64,000 bases of DNA from Corynebacterium kutscheri. Its GTDB lineage: Bacteria; Actinomycetota; Actinomycetes; Mycobacteriales; Mycobacteriaceae. A program made the position numbers and the translations under genes. The notes under the pieces are model-generated. The model was given only the letters and a program-made list of their open reading frames with translations, ran no database searches and had not been told where the DNA came from. The stretch lies in assembly GCF_000980835.1 (NCBI RefSeq), contig NZ_CP011312.1:248001-312000 (forward strand), given 5' to 3'. This document shows, in pieces, positions 1-9,251 of the stretch; the stretch's first letter is position 1, and every line of letters starts with the position of its first letter.

Positions 1-586
1 GTAGCCGTTCAGCGATGTCTGAAGGCTTTTCGACGTCAAATGGGTCCCATGAGAGGGTCAGAGTTTGAGGACCAGTGTGATCAAGTACTATCCAGGTTGC
101 CCGACGCCCGAGCTCATCACAAGTTCCTTCAACGAATTTCCCTTCCGGGCGCAGCCGACTTAACACCATCTCCCAGGCGGATTCGACTTGTGAAACATCG
201 TATTGCCGCAACACATTAAAAGCGCGCACAATATCGGGGGTATAGCCGGCAAGTTCAAAACCACCGAGTTCGAAACTGACTCCATCACGTGGTGGCAAGA
301 TTCGTTGCGGGTCGATTTCTAATCCGATGATCCGAATATCAGATCGGGTTTTTCTTAACCAGCGTGCCCACTCGACGGTCGTCGTAAAGCTTGCTCCGTA
401 GCCTACATCGAGGGCAAGGGGATTAAGACTGTGGTGTAATAGGCGCGAAAAATCCGCATTAAAGTGCATCCAACGGTCGACGCGGCGTAAACGCTGAAAA
501 CCCGTCGTGCCACGAGTAATGACACCGACGGGTGCGCCACGACCACTGGCGAAATTGGTGCGCATATTATGCGCGTGGTCAGCCAT
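1..586 (-). CDS. Class I SAM-dependent methyltransferase (3' end outside window)
   Basis: The reading frame starts at ATG 586 on the minus strand and runs open off the left edge, so the C-terminus is missing; about 195 residues are visible. A glycine-rich SAM-binding motif (LDVGYGAS) lies near residue 64, with an acidic end-of-strand-2 motif (IIGLEID) about 30 residues later, the usual order for a class I methyltransferase fold. The substrate cannot be read from the sequence. The start lies 3 bp after the stop of the DUF2505 gene, so the two are probably co-transcribed. An RNA or small-molecule substrate are both possible. Confidence 0.75.
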   Translation of the reverse strand, partial: MADHAHNMRTNFASGRGAPVGVITRGTTGFQRLRRVDRWMHFNADFSRLLHHSLNPLALDVGYGASFTTTVEWARWLRKTRSDIRIIGLEIDPQRILPPRDGVSFELGGFELAGYTPDIVRAFNVLRQYDVSQVESAWEMVLSRLRPEGKFVEGTCDELGRRATWIVLDHTGPQTLTLSWDPFDVEKPSDIAERL

Positions 587-589
587 AGA

Positions 590-1093
590 TTAGAGGTTTT
601 CAGAAATCCACTGTTCGGTCAGAGCACCTTCGTTGGCAAAAAGCTCGCCAAGTGCTTCAGCAACTTTAGGTTCGATCGCTGGACCCATGAAAGGAATATT
701 CACATTGACTTCATTGGCATAACTGAGAGTGGTTTGCTCGTTTTCACCGTGAAGAGAAATCTGACCTTTGAAATCAACAGGTGTGCCTTTAACATCGGCA
801 GTGTAGCTGATTGCTGCGTCATTTCCTTCTAAACCAGCGACGGTAACTACGCGCTTAACCTTGAGCGCCTGGCTAATCATGGCGCGAACGGCTTCCGGAA
901 GAATGTCGAGCGGAAGGATCTCGAACAAGGTTGCAACTGCGCCGCCATTAGCATCGGTGAACTCGTGAAGCTCACCTGGTTCCGGAGAAAGTGTGGTTGC
1001 AATGAAGGTCCAATAGTCGGCGTTGGTTAGCGCCTGGTGAACTTTTTCAGCAGAATGATTAATTGTTACGGTGTTCTCACTACGAGTTGTCAT
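590..1093 (-). CDS. DUF2505 family protein (SRPBCC-like fold)
   Basis: The protein has 167 residues with no signal peptide or membrane segment. Its opening (VTINHSAEKVHQAL), alternating strands and C-terminal amphipathic helix resemble the DUF2505 family of actinobacteria, which is thought to adopt a START/SRPBCC lipid- or ligand-binding fold. Function is unknown. It is divergent from murB, with only 39 bp between the starts, so the promoters must overlap. It is followed 3 bp later by the methyltransferase. The same neighbour of murB is seen in mycobacteria (near Rv0481c), which supports a real conserved gene. Confidence 0.8.
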   Translation of the reverse strand: MTTRSENTVTINHSAEKVHQALTNADYWTFIATTLSPEPGELHEFTDANGGAVATLFEILPLDILPEAVRAMISQALKVKRVVTVAGLEGNDAAISYTADVKGTPVDFKGQISLHGENEQTTLSYANEVNVNIPFMGPAIEPKVAEALGELFANEGALTEQWISENL

Positions 1094-1132
1094 GAGCTAC
1101 AGACTACCCTTAACAGAGTGAGAGACACATTT

Positions 1133-2218
1133 ATGGCACTCGAATCCATTCCCGGAAGCGAAATTCGGGAAACAAATTTTGCGGAATTAACTACTCTGCA
1201 TCTCGGTGGAACCCCGATATGCGCTGTGGAATGCACAACAAGTGAAGCCTTATGCGAAGTGGTGAAGCTTTTCGACGATAACCGCATTAAACAACTCATT
1301 GTCGGAGGCGGCTCGAATTTAGTTGTCGCAGACGGCGCATTAGATATATGTGCAGTGATTGTTGCCACCAAAAAAATTACTATCGACCCAGATACCGGCA
1401 TTGTTCGTGCTGAAGCCGGTGCTTGTTGGGATGATGTTGTAGCAGCGAGCGTTCATGCGGGTCTAGGTGGAATTGAGTGTTTATCTGGTATCCCGGGTTC
1501 AGCGGGGGCAACACCGGTGCAAAATGTGGGTGCTTATGGTGTTGAAATTGCTGATGTTTTGACCCAAGTAAAACTTTATGATCGAACAACTGGTGAGGTT
1601 TCGTGGGTACCAGCAAGTGGATTGGAGTTGGCTTATCGTTATTCCAATCTTAAATTCACGCATCGGGCAGTAGTACTAGAAATTGAGTTGCAGCTTACTA
1701 CTGATGGACTTTCAGCTCCGCTGCGTTTTGGTGAGTTAGCAAGAAAACTTGGGGTTGATACTGAGGGTGATACATTGCGGGTGGATGCGAGATTAGTGCG
1801 TGATGCGGTTATGGAACTGCGTCGTGGAAAAGGGATGGTTTATGACGAAGCGGACCATGATACGTGGTCAGCGGGCTCATTTTTTACTAATCCGATTGTT
1901 AGCGTTGAAACTGCGCAAAAAGTGCGGGCTTCTTTAAGTGAGGCTGATGCACAAACTATGCCGTGTTTTGATGCTGGGGGAAAAAAGAAATTATCTGCAG
2001 CATGGTTGATTGATCGAGCTGGTTTGACGAAAGGCTACCCTGGGCAGGGCTTGGTGCGATTGTCGTCGAAACATACATTGGCTTTAACTAATCGAGGCGG
2101 TGCCAGTACTGCCGAGTTGGTGGAATTAGCTCGTGATGTGCGCGCAAAAGTTCAGCAACGATTTGGGGTGTTATTAGAACCTGAGCCTGTATGGGTAGGG
2201 GTAAGTATCGATAACTAG
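1133..2218 (+). CDS. murB: UDP-N-acetylenolpyruvoylglucosamine reductase
   Basis: MurB reduces UDP-GlcNAc-enolpyruvate to UDP-MurNAc with NADPH and FAD in the cytoplasm, the second committed step of peptidoglycan synthesis. FAD-binding motifs are present: VGGGSNLVVAD near residue 64 and GIPGSAGATPVQNVGAYG near residue 120. The C-terminal substrate domain has AGSFFTNP, carrying the proton-donor Ser, and a closing LEPEPVWVG. The 361-residue length is normal for the actinobacterial type. An upstream in-frame extension exists, but it would run into the divergent gene's start; ATG 1133 is preferred because homology begins there. No strong ribosome binding site is seen, so a leaderless or very short leader mRNA is possible. 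Confidence 0.95.
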   Translation: MALESIPGSEIRETNFAELTTLHLGGTPICAVECTTSEALCEVVKLFDDNRIKQLIVGGGSNLVVADGALDICAVIVATKKITIDPDTGIVRAEAGACWDDVVAASVHAGLGGIECLSGIPGSAGATPVQNVGAYGVEIADVLTQVKLYDRTTGEVSWVPASGLELAYRYSNLKFTHRAVVLEIELQLTTDGLSAPLRFGELARKLGVDTEGDTLRVDARLVRDAVMELRRGKGMVYDEADHDTWSAGSFFTNPIVSVETAQKVRASLSEADAQTMPCFDAGGKKKLSAAWLIDRAGLTKGYPGQGLVRLSSKHTLALTNRGGASTAELVELARDVRAKVQQRFGVLLEPEPVWVGVSIDN

Positions 2219-2280
2219 TTAAGTTTAATTGCTTTTTCACTTGTGCGTTGCTCAGAGTAAAACCAGTAGGCTGTAAAACT

Positions 2281-3336
2281 ATGGGCTTGTCAGATATTGT
2301 GCGCAGCATCGAACATGCATATAACCGCTATAACGTAGCTAAAAAAGAAAAAGCTGGGTGGCAGCGCAGTATTGTTCCTTATCGCGGGTTTGGTTCGCAA
2401 GACAGAGTGCATGTGATTGGGCGAATTCTTATGGAGGATCCAGATGATTCGCTTCTGATCGATTTCCGTGATGGTGCGCTGAAAAACCTGAGTGAGGATG
2501 TTCAGCGTGGTTGGCGACAATTTTTTACTGCACAAGTAGAAGGGGTGCCGGTAAGAGTAAAAGTTGGCAAGCAAATAGTTGACACATTGAGTAATGCTAA
2601 TGGCTATTTCGATGTCATTATTCACGATCATGGTTTAGCAACTGGTTGGCAGCAGGTACATATTAGTGCTGAAGGGGCTCAAGATGTGAGTACAGAGGTA
2701 CTTATTGTCGCCCCAGAGACTAAAATCGGTGTGATATCTGATATTGATGACACGATTATGGTGACTTGGCTACCACGGGCTTTGCTTGCCGCCTGGAATT
2801 CTTGGGTGAAGGACACGAACAGTCGTGAACCGGTAGATGGAATGAGCCAGTTTTACCAGGAGATATTGAGCAAATACCCGGAAGCGCCTGTTTTTTACTT
2901 ATCGACGGGAGCTTGGAATACCTACGACACTTTAGTTCGGTTCATCGATAAGCATAATTTCCCACCTGGCCCACTACTGCTTACCGATTGGGGCCCAACG
3001 CCAACGGGACTCTTCCGTTCAGGTCAAGAGCATAAGAAGGTACAAATACGCAATCTTTTTATTGAGTATCCAGATATTCAGTGGATACTTATCGGCGACA
3101 ATGGGCAACATGATCCACTCACTTATGGTGAGGCGGCAGTAGATCATCCCGAGCTGGTACAAGGGATTGCGATTCGGGAATTAACGCCAACGGAGCATGT
3201 GCTATCCCATGGCACAGTTTCGGAATTATCAGGTACTCGTTCTAACGCTGTGCATGATGTGCCGACGATTTCAGGTTCAGATGGTTATGAATTACTGAGG
3301 TTGTACCAGCAGCATCCTTTTAAAGATAATCAGTAG
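2281..3336 (+). CDS. App1-like phosphatase domain protein (DUF2183)
   Basis: The protein has 351 residues. A central ISDIDDTIM motif (DxDDT, near residue 156) is the nucleophile motif of the HAD-like catalytic domain in the APP1/DUF2183 family, known in yeast as a phosphatidate phosphatase. A second acidic motif, IGDNGQHD near residue 275, fits the metal site. The N-terminal part (about 1-150) is a beta-rich domain typical of bacterial members. A lipid phosphate substrate is an inference from the yeast enzyme. ATG 2281 is chosen over the upstream GTG-type starts because the conserved sequence begins here. The gene stands alone 62 bp after murB and ends at a strong terminator shared with the convergent fadD. 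Confidence 0.85.
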   Translation: MGLSDIVRSIEHAYNRYNVAKKEKAGWQRSIVPYRGFGSQDRVHVIGRILMEDPDDSLLIDFRDGALKNLSEDVQRGWRQFFTAQVEGVPVRVKVGKQIVDTLSNANGYFDVIIHDHGLATGWQQVHISAEGAQDVSTEVLIVAPETKIGVISDIDDTIMVTWLPRALLAAWNSWVKDTNSREPVDGMSQFYQEILSKYPEAPVFYLSTGAWNTYDTLVRFIDKHNFPPGPLLLTDWGPTPTGLFRSGQEHKKVQIRNLFIEYPDIQWILIGDNGQHDPLTYGEAAVDHPELVQGIAIRELTPTEHVLSHGTVSELSGTRSNAVHDVPTISGSDGYELLRLYQQHPFKDNQ

Positions 3337-3340
3337 CAAA

Positions 3341-3375
3341 ATGCCCGCATAGAACTTCTATGCGGGCATTTTTTA
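3341..3375. terminator. Bidirectional intrinsic terminator between App1-like gene and fadD
   Basis: A perfect 13-bp stem (ATGCCCGCATAGA and its complement) with a 3-nt loop is followed by a T-run on the plus strand and preceded by A residues that act as the T-run on the minus strand. It overlaps the fadD stop codon and serves both convergent genes. Confidence 0.92.
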
Positions 3376-5070
3376 ATTGTTGATTCTGTTTAACACGATG
3401 TCGCGGACGTCGTGACGGCGAACCTTGCCGAGCTGATCAGATGGTAGCTCTTCGAAATGATAGAAAGTACGCGGTACTTTATAGCGAGTGAGCCTTTCAC
3501 GGCAGAACTCTTTTAGTCCTTCTGGATCTAGGGCAGCACCTTCGCGCAATGTGATTGCTGCAACGACATATTCGGAACCGTCTTCACGAGGTAAACCCAC
3601 TACCGTTGAATTAGTAATATCGGGGTGGGCATTTAGTGTTTCTTCAACTTCTGCTGGGTAAACATTGAAACCACCAGTGATAATGACTTCTTTAATACGG
3701 GCGACGAGGCGGATAAAGCCATCTTCTTCCATAATTCCGACATCCCCAGTGCGGTACCAACCATTGTGGAAACTAGCTGCTGTGGCTTCTGGTTGGTTGA
3801 GGTATCCCTTAAATATCTGGGGGCCACGTACAAGTAGCTCGCCTTCTTTACCATCGGGCATTGTTTCATCGAGGTTATCTGGATTAGCGATGCGCACTTC
3901 AGTATCTGGGAAAGGGATACCTACGTAGTTGGGGCGTCGATTGGTATTCATTGGATTGCCTACAATGATTGGGGAAGTTTCGGTAAGACCGTAGCCTTCA
4001 ACAAGAAGTCCACCGGTAAGGGCTTCCCAGTCTTCAACGACGTGGCTTGGCAGAGTCGATGCTCCAGAAAAAGAATTGCGCACCCCAGAGATTGAGATAC
4101 CTTTTTCTTTTGCTGCTTCCACGATTTTTTGATACAGCGTTGGCACACCCGGTACCCATGTGGGAGTGTGCTTTTTCATGATCTCCATAATCAATGGAAT
4201 TTGTGGTGACGGTAATAAAACAATTTCACCGCCGATGTATACCGCTAAATTAAGCACAATAGTTAGTCCATAGGCATGAAAAAATGGCAATGCTGCTAGA
4301 CAACGTTCTGGCTTATCACCAAGATGTGGTACCCATGCTTTGCCTTGTAGCAAATTGGCAAAGAGGCTGCCGTGGGTTAGTTGGGCTCCTTTAGGGGTAC
4401 CAGTTGTCCCGGAGGTGTACAGGATAACCGCAACGGAGTCGGTGGTGATCTGCGGGTCAAAAATGTCGCTTCCGTTACCGCCCATTGCGTCAGAAATAAG
4501 CACTTCCCATGGAATAGTGTTTGCTGCCGGCATCGAGATTTGCTCGTGCCGATTCTTCATTATTGGAAGAGCTAGTGCGAATCGCTTCAGTGGTGGCATG
4601 GCATTAATCATGTTGACTGAAACAATGGTTTCTAGCGGTGTGCTGTGGCGTAATTTTTCTAAAGTAGTAGCAGCTTTATCCCACACGATAGCTACTCGTG
4701 CTTTATGATCTTGGAAAGGTGCTTCAAGTTCATGTGCGGTATACAGCGGATTATGCTCGACGACGATAGCGCCGAGTTTGAGTATCGCAAAATAGGCGGC
4801 GATGTGTTGTGGGCAGTTAGGCAGAATAAGCGCAACTCGATCGCCGGCGCGAACACCAAGTGCACGTAAACCAGCAGCGGCTGCGCGAACCTGTTTATCT
4901 AACTCGCCGTAATTTTGGCTGCGCCCAAAGAAATAAGTAGCAGGTTTAGTTGCGTTGAGAGCAAGATTATTGTTGTAAATATCAATCAGTGTTGTTGATG
5001 AGTAATCGAGTGAGTGTGGTGTCCATTCGCCGTAGTATTGCAACCAAGCTTTGGATTCATATGCTGACAA
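3373..5070 (-). CDS. fadD: Long-chain fatty acid--CoA ligase
   Basis: This 565-residue ATP-dependent acyl-CoA synthetase activates fatty acids through an acyl-adenylate. The AMP-binding signature LYTSGTTGTPKG is near residue 217, GYGLTETSP near 355, and the TGD...GFI...RIKEVIITGGFNVYPAEVE hinge region near 440. The C-terminal catalytic Lys lies in DQLGKVRR near 550. The start is a TTG at 5070 with AAGGAC about ten bases upstream; no ATG lies near the conserved N-terminus. It diverges from mshA with a 124-bp intergenic region holding one copy of a dispersed repeat. Substrate chain length cannot be told from sequence. Confidence 0.93.
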   Translation of the reverse strand: MSAYESKAWLQYYGEWTPHSLDYSSTTLIDIYNNNLALNATKPATYFFGRSQNYGELDKQVRAAAAGLRALGVRAGDRVALILPNCPQHIAAYFAILKLGAIVVEHNPLYTAHELEAPFQDHKARVAIVWDKAATTLEKLRHSTPLETIVSVNMINAMPPLKRFALALPIMKNRHEQISMPAANTIPWEVLISDAMGGNGSDIFDPQITTDSVAVILYTSGTTGTPKGAQLTHGSLFANLLQGKAWVPHLGDKPERCLAALPFFHAYGLTIVLNLAVYIGGEIVLLPSPQIPLIMEIMKKHTPTWVPGVPTLYQKIVEAAKEKGISISGVRNSFSGASTLPSHVVEDWEALTGGLLVEGYGLTETSPIIVGNPMNTNRRPNYVGIPFPDTEVRIANPDNLDETMPDGKEGELLVRGPQIFKGYLNQPEATAASFHNGWYRTGDVGIMEEDGFIRLVARIKEVIITGGFNVYPAEVEETLNAHPDITNSTVVGLPREDGSEYVVAAITLREGAALDPEGLKEFCRERLTRYKVPRTFYHFEELPSDQLGKVRRHDVRDIVLNRINN

Positions 5071-5123
5071 TTGAAATGTCCTTAAAAGTTACGAAATAGT
5101 AAGTACTGTGTGTGAGCTTAGCA

Positions 5124-5162
5124 AAAATAGCAATTGAGCTAGATGTTTTTGCTTTTCGACGA
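5124..5162 (+). repeat. Dispersed repeat copy A (fadD-mshA intergenic)
   Basis: The segment carries AAAATAGCAATTGAG followed by TTTTTGCTTTTCGACGA. The same two blocks in the same order occur at 46785-46823. It overlaps the divergent fadD/mshA promoter region. Confidence 0.55.
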
Positions 5163-5181
5163 TGATTCTTGCATACATGCA

Positions 5182-5187
5182 TAGAAT
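5182..5187 (+). promoter_or_regulatory. -10 element for leaderless mshA transcript
   Basis: TAGAAT lies seven bases before the chosen mshA ATG (5195), the spacing expected when transcription starts at the initiation codon. No Shine-Dalgarno sequence is present. The -35 region is weak. Confidence 0.5.
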
Positions 5188-5194
5188 GTTGGTC

Positions 5195-6466
5195 ATGCGT
5201 ATTGCCATGATTTCTATGCATACTTCTCCGCTGACTCAACCTGGCTTAGGTGATGCCGGTGGCATGAATGTTTATGTACTCAACATTGCTCGTAATCTCG
5301 CGCGACAAGGCGTTGAAGTAGATATTTTCACCCGCGCTACTCGAGCTAGCCAAGGTGAGATAGTAGATGTTGAGCCAGGTTTACGGGTAATTAATATCGT
5401 GGCGGGTCCTTATGAAGGGCTCAATAAGGAAGAATTGCCTACCCAGTTAGCTGCTTTTGCAGGTGGGATTGTGCAATTTTCTAAGTGTCAAGGTGTTGTT
5501 TATGAACTTATTCATTCGCACTATTGGTTATCTGGACAAGTTGGTTGGTTGTTGCGTGATCTATGGGAAAAACCGCTTGTGCATACTGCGCACACCTTAG
5601 CGACGGTAAAAAATATTCATCGTGGCGAAAACGATACTCCCGAATCAGAGGCACGACGTATTTGCGAACAACAACTTGTCGATAATGCCGATGTATTGGT
5701 TGTTAACACCAGTGAAGAAGCGAAGGATTTAGTTCGTCATTATGATGCGGATCTTAATCGGGTAGCGGTGATCGCGCCGGGGACTGACACACAATTGTTT
5801 ACTCCAGGAACGAATCGTAATACGGAAGTGGCGCGGCGTAATTTAGGTATACCGTTGCATACAAAAGTCGTTGCTTTTGTTGGACGATTGCAGCAATTTA
5901 AGGGGCCTCATATTTTGTTGCAAGCAGTCAGTGAGTTAGTTGAGCATGATCCGCAACGCAATTTACGTGTTCTTATTTGTGGTGGTGCTTCTGGAGCGCT
6001 AGCAAGCGTGGATTACTACAAGGATATGGTGAAGTCTTTAGGTATTGCGCATCGAGTGCGGTTTTTGGATCCGCGTCCGCCACAAGAGTTGGTTAGTATT
6101 TATCAGGCAGCAGATATTGTTGCTGTGCCTAGCTACAATGAATCGTTTGGTTTAGTTGCTATGGAAGCCCAGGCTAGCGGCACACCAGTAATTGCAGGCC
6201 GTGTGGGTGGATTACCAATTGCGGTTTCTGATGGAGTTACCGGAGTACTTGTTGACGGGCATAACCCACATGATTGGGCTTATGCATTAGGGCAATTACT
6301 CGATGATGATGAGACTCGGATCAAGATGGGTAAAAATGCGGTAAAACATGCAGCGAATTTTTCTTGGACCGCATCGGCATCAAAATTAATTGAAGTGTAT
6401 TCTTCTGCGACATTGGCTGAAATATCTGAGTGTACTGGTCGGCAAGCAAGTGGCATGGAACCGTGA
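5195..6466 (+). CDS. mshA: D-inositol-3-phosphate glycosyltransferase
   Basis: MshA transfers GlcNAc from UDP-GlcNAc to 1L-myo-inositol-1-phosphate, the first step of mycothiol synthesis. The 423-residue length matches the family. The GT4 fold shows the N-terminal [20 protein letters not shown] loop, HSHYWLSG near residue 115, the domain linker [12 protein letters not shown] near 228, and the C-terminal EX7E motif in [21 protein letters not shown] near 315. ATG 5195 is chosen because family homology begins MRIAMIS and a -10 box lies just upstream; an in-frame ATG 33 bp earlier is less likely. mshA immediately before gpmA and senX3-regX3 is the conserved actinobacterial order. Confidence 0.95.
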   Translation: MRIAMISMHTSPLTQPGLGDAGGMNVYVLNIARNLARQGVEVDIFTRATRASQGEIVDVEPGLRVINIVAGPYEGLNKEELPTQLAAFAGGIVQFSKCQGVVYELIHSHYWLSGQVGWLLRDLWEKPLVHTAHTLATVKNIHRGENDTPESEARRICEQQLVDNADVLVVNTSEEAKDLVRHYDADLNRVAVIAPGTDTQLFTPGTNRNTEVARRNLGIPLHTKVVAFVGRLQQFKGPHILLQAVSELVEHDPQRNLRVLICGGASGALASVDYYKDMVKSLGIAHRVRFLDPRPPQELVSIYQAADIVAVPSYNESFGLVAMEAQASGTPVIAGRVGGLPIAVSDGVTGVLVDGHNPHDWAYALGQLLDDDETRIKMGKNAVKHAANFSWTASASKLIEVYSSATLAEISECTGRQASGMEP

Positions 6467-6568
6467 TGTGGCCGTCGATAAGCAAAAAGAAACGGGCAGA
6501 AGTGTAAAGAATCCCACATTTTTGGTTATAGGATGACTACTATCGGTAACCGTGGCACACTGTGAAAT

Positions 6569-7315
6569 ATGAGTAATGGAAAACTGATTCTTCTGCGCCA
6601 CGGACAGTCTGAATGGAATGCTTCTAATCAATTCACGGGTTGGGTTGATGTTAACCTCACCGCCCAGGGTGAAGAGGAAGCAAAAAATGGCGGCAAGCTA
6701 ATGAAGGAAGCTGGCGTTTTGCCAAACGTCGTGTACACCTCTTTGCTGCGTCGTGCCATCCGTACTGCAAATATTGCACTTAATGCAGCAGATCGTCACT
6801 GGATTCCAGTTGTTCGCGACTGGCGGCTTAATGAGCGCCACTATGGTGCATTGCAAGGTCTTAATAAGGCAGAGACCAAGGAGAAGTACGGTGACGAGCA
6901 GTTTATGGAGTGGCGTCGCTCTTATGGCACTCCACCACCAGAGCTAGATGATGCTAACGAGTACTCGCAAGCAAATGATGTTCGCTACGCAAATCTTGAG
7001 ACCGTCCCACGTACCGAATGCCTTAAAGATGTTGTTGTGCGATTCGTTCCTTACTTTGAGGAGGAAATTCTTCCTCGGGTTAAAAACGGTGAGACTGTTC
7101 TTGTTGCTGCACATGGAAATTCTTTGCGCGCACTAGTCAAACATTTGGACAATATCTCTGATGACGATATCGCAGAGCTTAATATTCCTACCGGTATTCC
7201 ACTAGTTTATGAATTGACTGCCGACGGTGAAGTTGTAAACCCAGGTGGTACTTATCTTGATCCAGCTGCCGCTGCAGCTGGAGCTGCTGCCGTTGCAGCA
7301 CAGGGTGGGAAGTAA
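6569..7315 (+). CDS. gpmA: 2,3-bisphosphoglycerate-dependent phosphoglycerate mutase
   Basis: The enzyme interconverts 3- and 2-phosphoglycerate in glycolysis. The RHG motif LRHGQSEWN at residues 8-16 carries the phospho-histidine, FTGWVDV follows, and the second histidine is in [14 protein letters not shown] near residue 185. The 248-residue length is standard for the dPGM family. The C-terminus ends in an alanine-rich tail (residues about 231-246). Conserved order upstream of senX3-regX3; the 31-bp gap to senX3 suggests read-through transcription. Confidence 0.96.
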   Translation: MSNGKLILLRHGQSEWNASNQFTGWVDVNLTAQGEEEAKNGGKLMKEAGVLPNVVYTSLLRRAIRTANIALNAADRHWIPVVRDWRLNERHYGALQGLNKAETKEKYGDEQFMEWRRSYGTPPPELDDANEYSQANDVRYANLETVPRTECLKDVVVRFVPYFEEEILPRVKNGETVLVAAHGNSLRALVKHLDNISDDDIAELNIPTGIPLVYELTADGEVVNPGGTYLDPAAAAAGAAAVAAQGGK

Positions 7316-7346
7316 AATTTGTTCAAGCCAGCTACAGTAGTAGCTG

Positions 7347-8462
7347 GTGACAACATTAGTAGCATTTTTGTTGGGCGTGACTCTTATGGGTCTCGCCCTA
7401 CTGGCATTTCAGGGGATGAGACGAAGAATCACATCGCGGTACAAAAACGTTGATGCGGTTAGTCGGGTATTACAGCTATCAGTGCAGGAAGCTCCCATTG
7501 GGATTACGGTTATTGATCACAATGAAGATATCAACCTGTGCAATTACCGTGCACAGGATATGGGTGTGGTACATAATCAGATGTTGCACCAAGAAATTCG
7601 TCCCTTAGTGAAACAGTGCTTTACTGATCGAGAAACCCGTATTTGTGATTTCACCCCGATAAAAAAACGACTTCGGGTTACAAGTGTGCGCGCAATTATT
7701 CAACCGCTTGTCCTGAATGACGATTGCTTTGTGATTATTTATTCCACCGATGAGTCTGAAAATGTTCGCATGGAAGCAGCGCGACGTGATTTTGTTGCTA
7801 ATGTTTCGCATGAGTTAAAAACACCCGTAGGCGGGGTGGCATTGCTTACCGAAGCTCTTTTGGAGGGTACTGATGACCGGGAGCATGTGGAGTATTTCGC
7901 CACACTTATTCACAAAGAAGCATTGCGGCTTGGTGAAATGATTACCGAACTGATTTCTTTATCTAAGCTCCAAGGTGCAGAAGCTCTTCCAGACATGCAG
8001 CCAGTGCTTGTCGACGATATTGTTTCTGACGCAGTTAACCGGAATAAAGTTGCTGCGGATGCAGCCGAGATTGTGCTGACGAGAAAAAATAAAAGTGGTG
8101 CGATGGTAATGGGAGATCGACTCTTACTTGTTACTGCAGTAAGCAATCTGATTAGTAATGCGATTAATTATTCACCAGCAAAAATGCCAGTGATCGTGGC
8201 TACGGAAGTAATTGAAGATACTGTGCATATTCAAGTTAGAGATCAAGGCATTGGTATTGCACCAAAATATCAGGAACGGGTGTTTGAACGCTTTTTTCGA
8301 GTAGATAAGGCCCGCTCCCGGTCGACTGGCGGAACTGGGTTAGGGCTAGCCATTGTTAAGCATGTTACAGCTAACCATGATGGCGAAGTGACTCTTCACT
8401 CAGAGTTATCGAAAGGGGCAACGTTTACGATGAAGCTGCCGATTTATCGAGGCATGCAGTAA
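7347..8462 (+). CDS. senX3: Sensor histidine kinase SenX3 (phosphate response)
   Basis: This 371-residue membrane sensor kinase pairs with RegX3 and in mycobacteria controls the response to inorganic phosphate. It starts at GTG 7347. A transmembrane helix spans about residues 3-23, followed by a PAS-like domain (about 45-135). The H-box FVANVSHELKTPVGG has His155, the N-box is ISNAINYSP near 265, and the G-boxes are DQGIGIAP and GGTGLGLAIVKH near 297 and 330. A TACAGT hexamer eight bases before the GTG could give a leaderless transcript, but read-through from gpmA is equally plausible. Confidence 0.93.
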   Translation: MTTLVAFLLGVTLMGLALLAFQGMRRRITSRYKNVDAVSRVLQLSVQEAPIGITVIDHNEDINLCNYRAQDMGVVHNQMLHQEIRPLVKQCFTDRETRICDFTPIKKRLRVTSVRAIIQPLVLNDDCFVIIYSTDESENVRMEAARRDFVANVSHELKTPVGGVALLTEALLEGTDDREHVEYFATLIHKEALRLGEMITELISLSKLQGAEALPDMQPVLVDDIVSDAVNRNKVAADAAEIVLTRKNKSGAMVMGDRLLLVTAVSNLISNAINYSPAKMPVIVATEVIEDTVHIQVRDQGIGIAPKYQERVFERFFRVDKARSRSTGGTGLGLAIVKHVTANHDGEVTLHSELSKGATFTMKLPIYRGMQ

Positions 8463-8559
8463 ATAATGGTGTTATTTCTGCACTGTCGGAATTAAACTTA
8501 AGCGTGGCGTACCTGTTGATTCAGAACATCGAAAAGCGAAAACAAGGACATATGGGCGT

Positions 8560-9249
8560 ATGACTTCTATCTTGTTAGTTGAAGACGAAGAATCCCTTGC
8601 CGAACCACTAATTTTTTTGTTGAAAAAAGAAGGATTTCAGGTTAGTCATGCTGCTGATGGCCCCTCTGCATTGGTGGAATTTGAAAACAATAGCATTGAT
8701 ATTGTGCTACTTGATCTTATGCTGCCAGGTATGTCCGGTACAGAAGTTTGTCGACGCCTACGTGAATTAAGCACTGTCCCTGTCATTATGGTAACCGCTA
8801 GAGATTCTGAAACCGATAAAGTTATTGGTTTAGAACTTGGTGCAGATGATTATGTGACCAAACCATATTCTTCACGTGAGCTTATTGCCCGAGTAAGAGC
8901 AGTCCTTCGTCGTGGTGGTGAGGCTACCGTCGAGGAAAATTATGATGATCAGATTCTAATAGGTGGACGTATTCATATGGATTTGGAACGTCATTTAGTT
9001 ACAGTAAACGGACAAGAAATTGCGATGCCGCTGAAAGAGTTTGATCTTTTGGAATATCTGATGCGGAATATGGGCTGTGTTCTTACCCGTGGACAATTGA
9101 TTGATCGCATTTGGGGCGCTGATTACGAGGGAGATACAAAAACTCTCGACGTGCATATTAAACGTTTGCGCTCCAAAATAGAAGAGGAGCCCTCACAGCC
9201 ACATCATTTATTAACTGTGCGCGGAGTGGGCTATAAATTCGAAGCCTAA
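8560..9249 (+). CDS. regX3: Response regulator RegX3 (OmpR family)
   Basis: This 229-residue DNA-binding response regulator is the partner of SenX3. The receiver domain (1-120) has the acidic pair VEDEE, phospho-acceptor Asp52 in VLLDLMLPG, the Thr switch in VTARDSE and the conserved Lys in YVTKPYSSREL. The C-terminal winged helix (about 130-229) ends in LLTVRGVGYKFEA, a typical OmpR-family tail. The 97-bp gap from senX3 has no obvious terminator. In mycobacteria RegX3 activates phosphate uptake genes; the same role here is inferred. Confidence 0.95.
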   Translation: MTSILLVEDEESLAEPLIFLLKKEGFQVSHAADGPSALVEFENNSIDIVLLDLMLPGMSGTEVCRRLRELSTVPVIMVTARDSETDKVIGLELGADDYVTKPYSSRELIARVRAVLRRGGEATVEENYDDQILIGGRIHMDLERHLVTVNGQEIAMPLKEFDLLEYLMRNMGCVLTRGQLIDRIWGADYEGDTKTLDVHIKRLRSKIEEEPSQPHHLLTVRGVGYKFEA

Positions 9250-9251
9250 AG

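Noticed and set aside
6281..6300. TTAGGGCAATTAC in mshA as a CCCTAGG family member
   Set aside because: Lacks the CCTAGG core; likely chance similarity.
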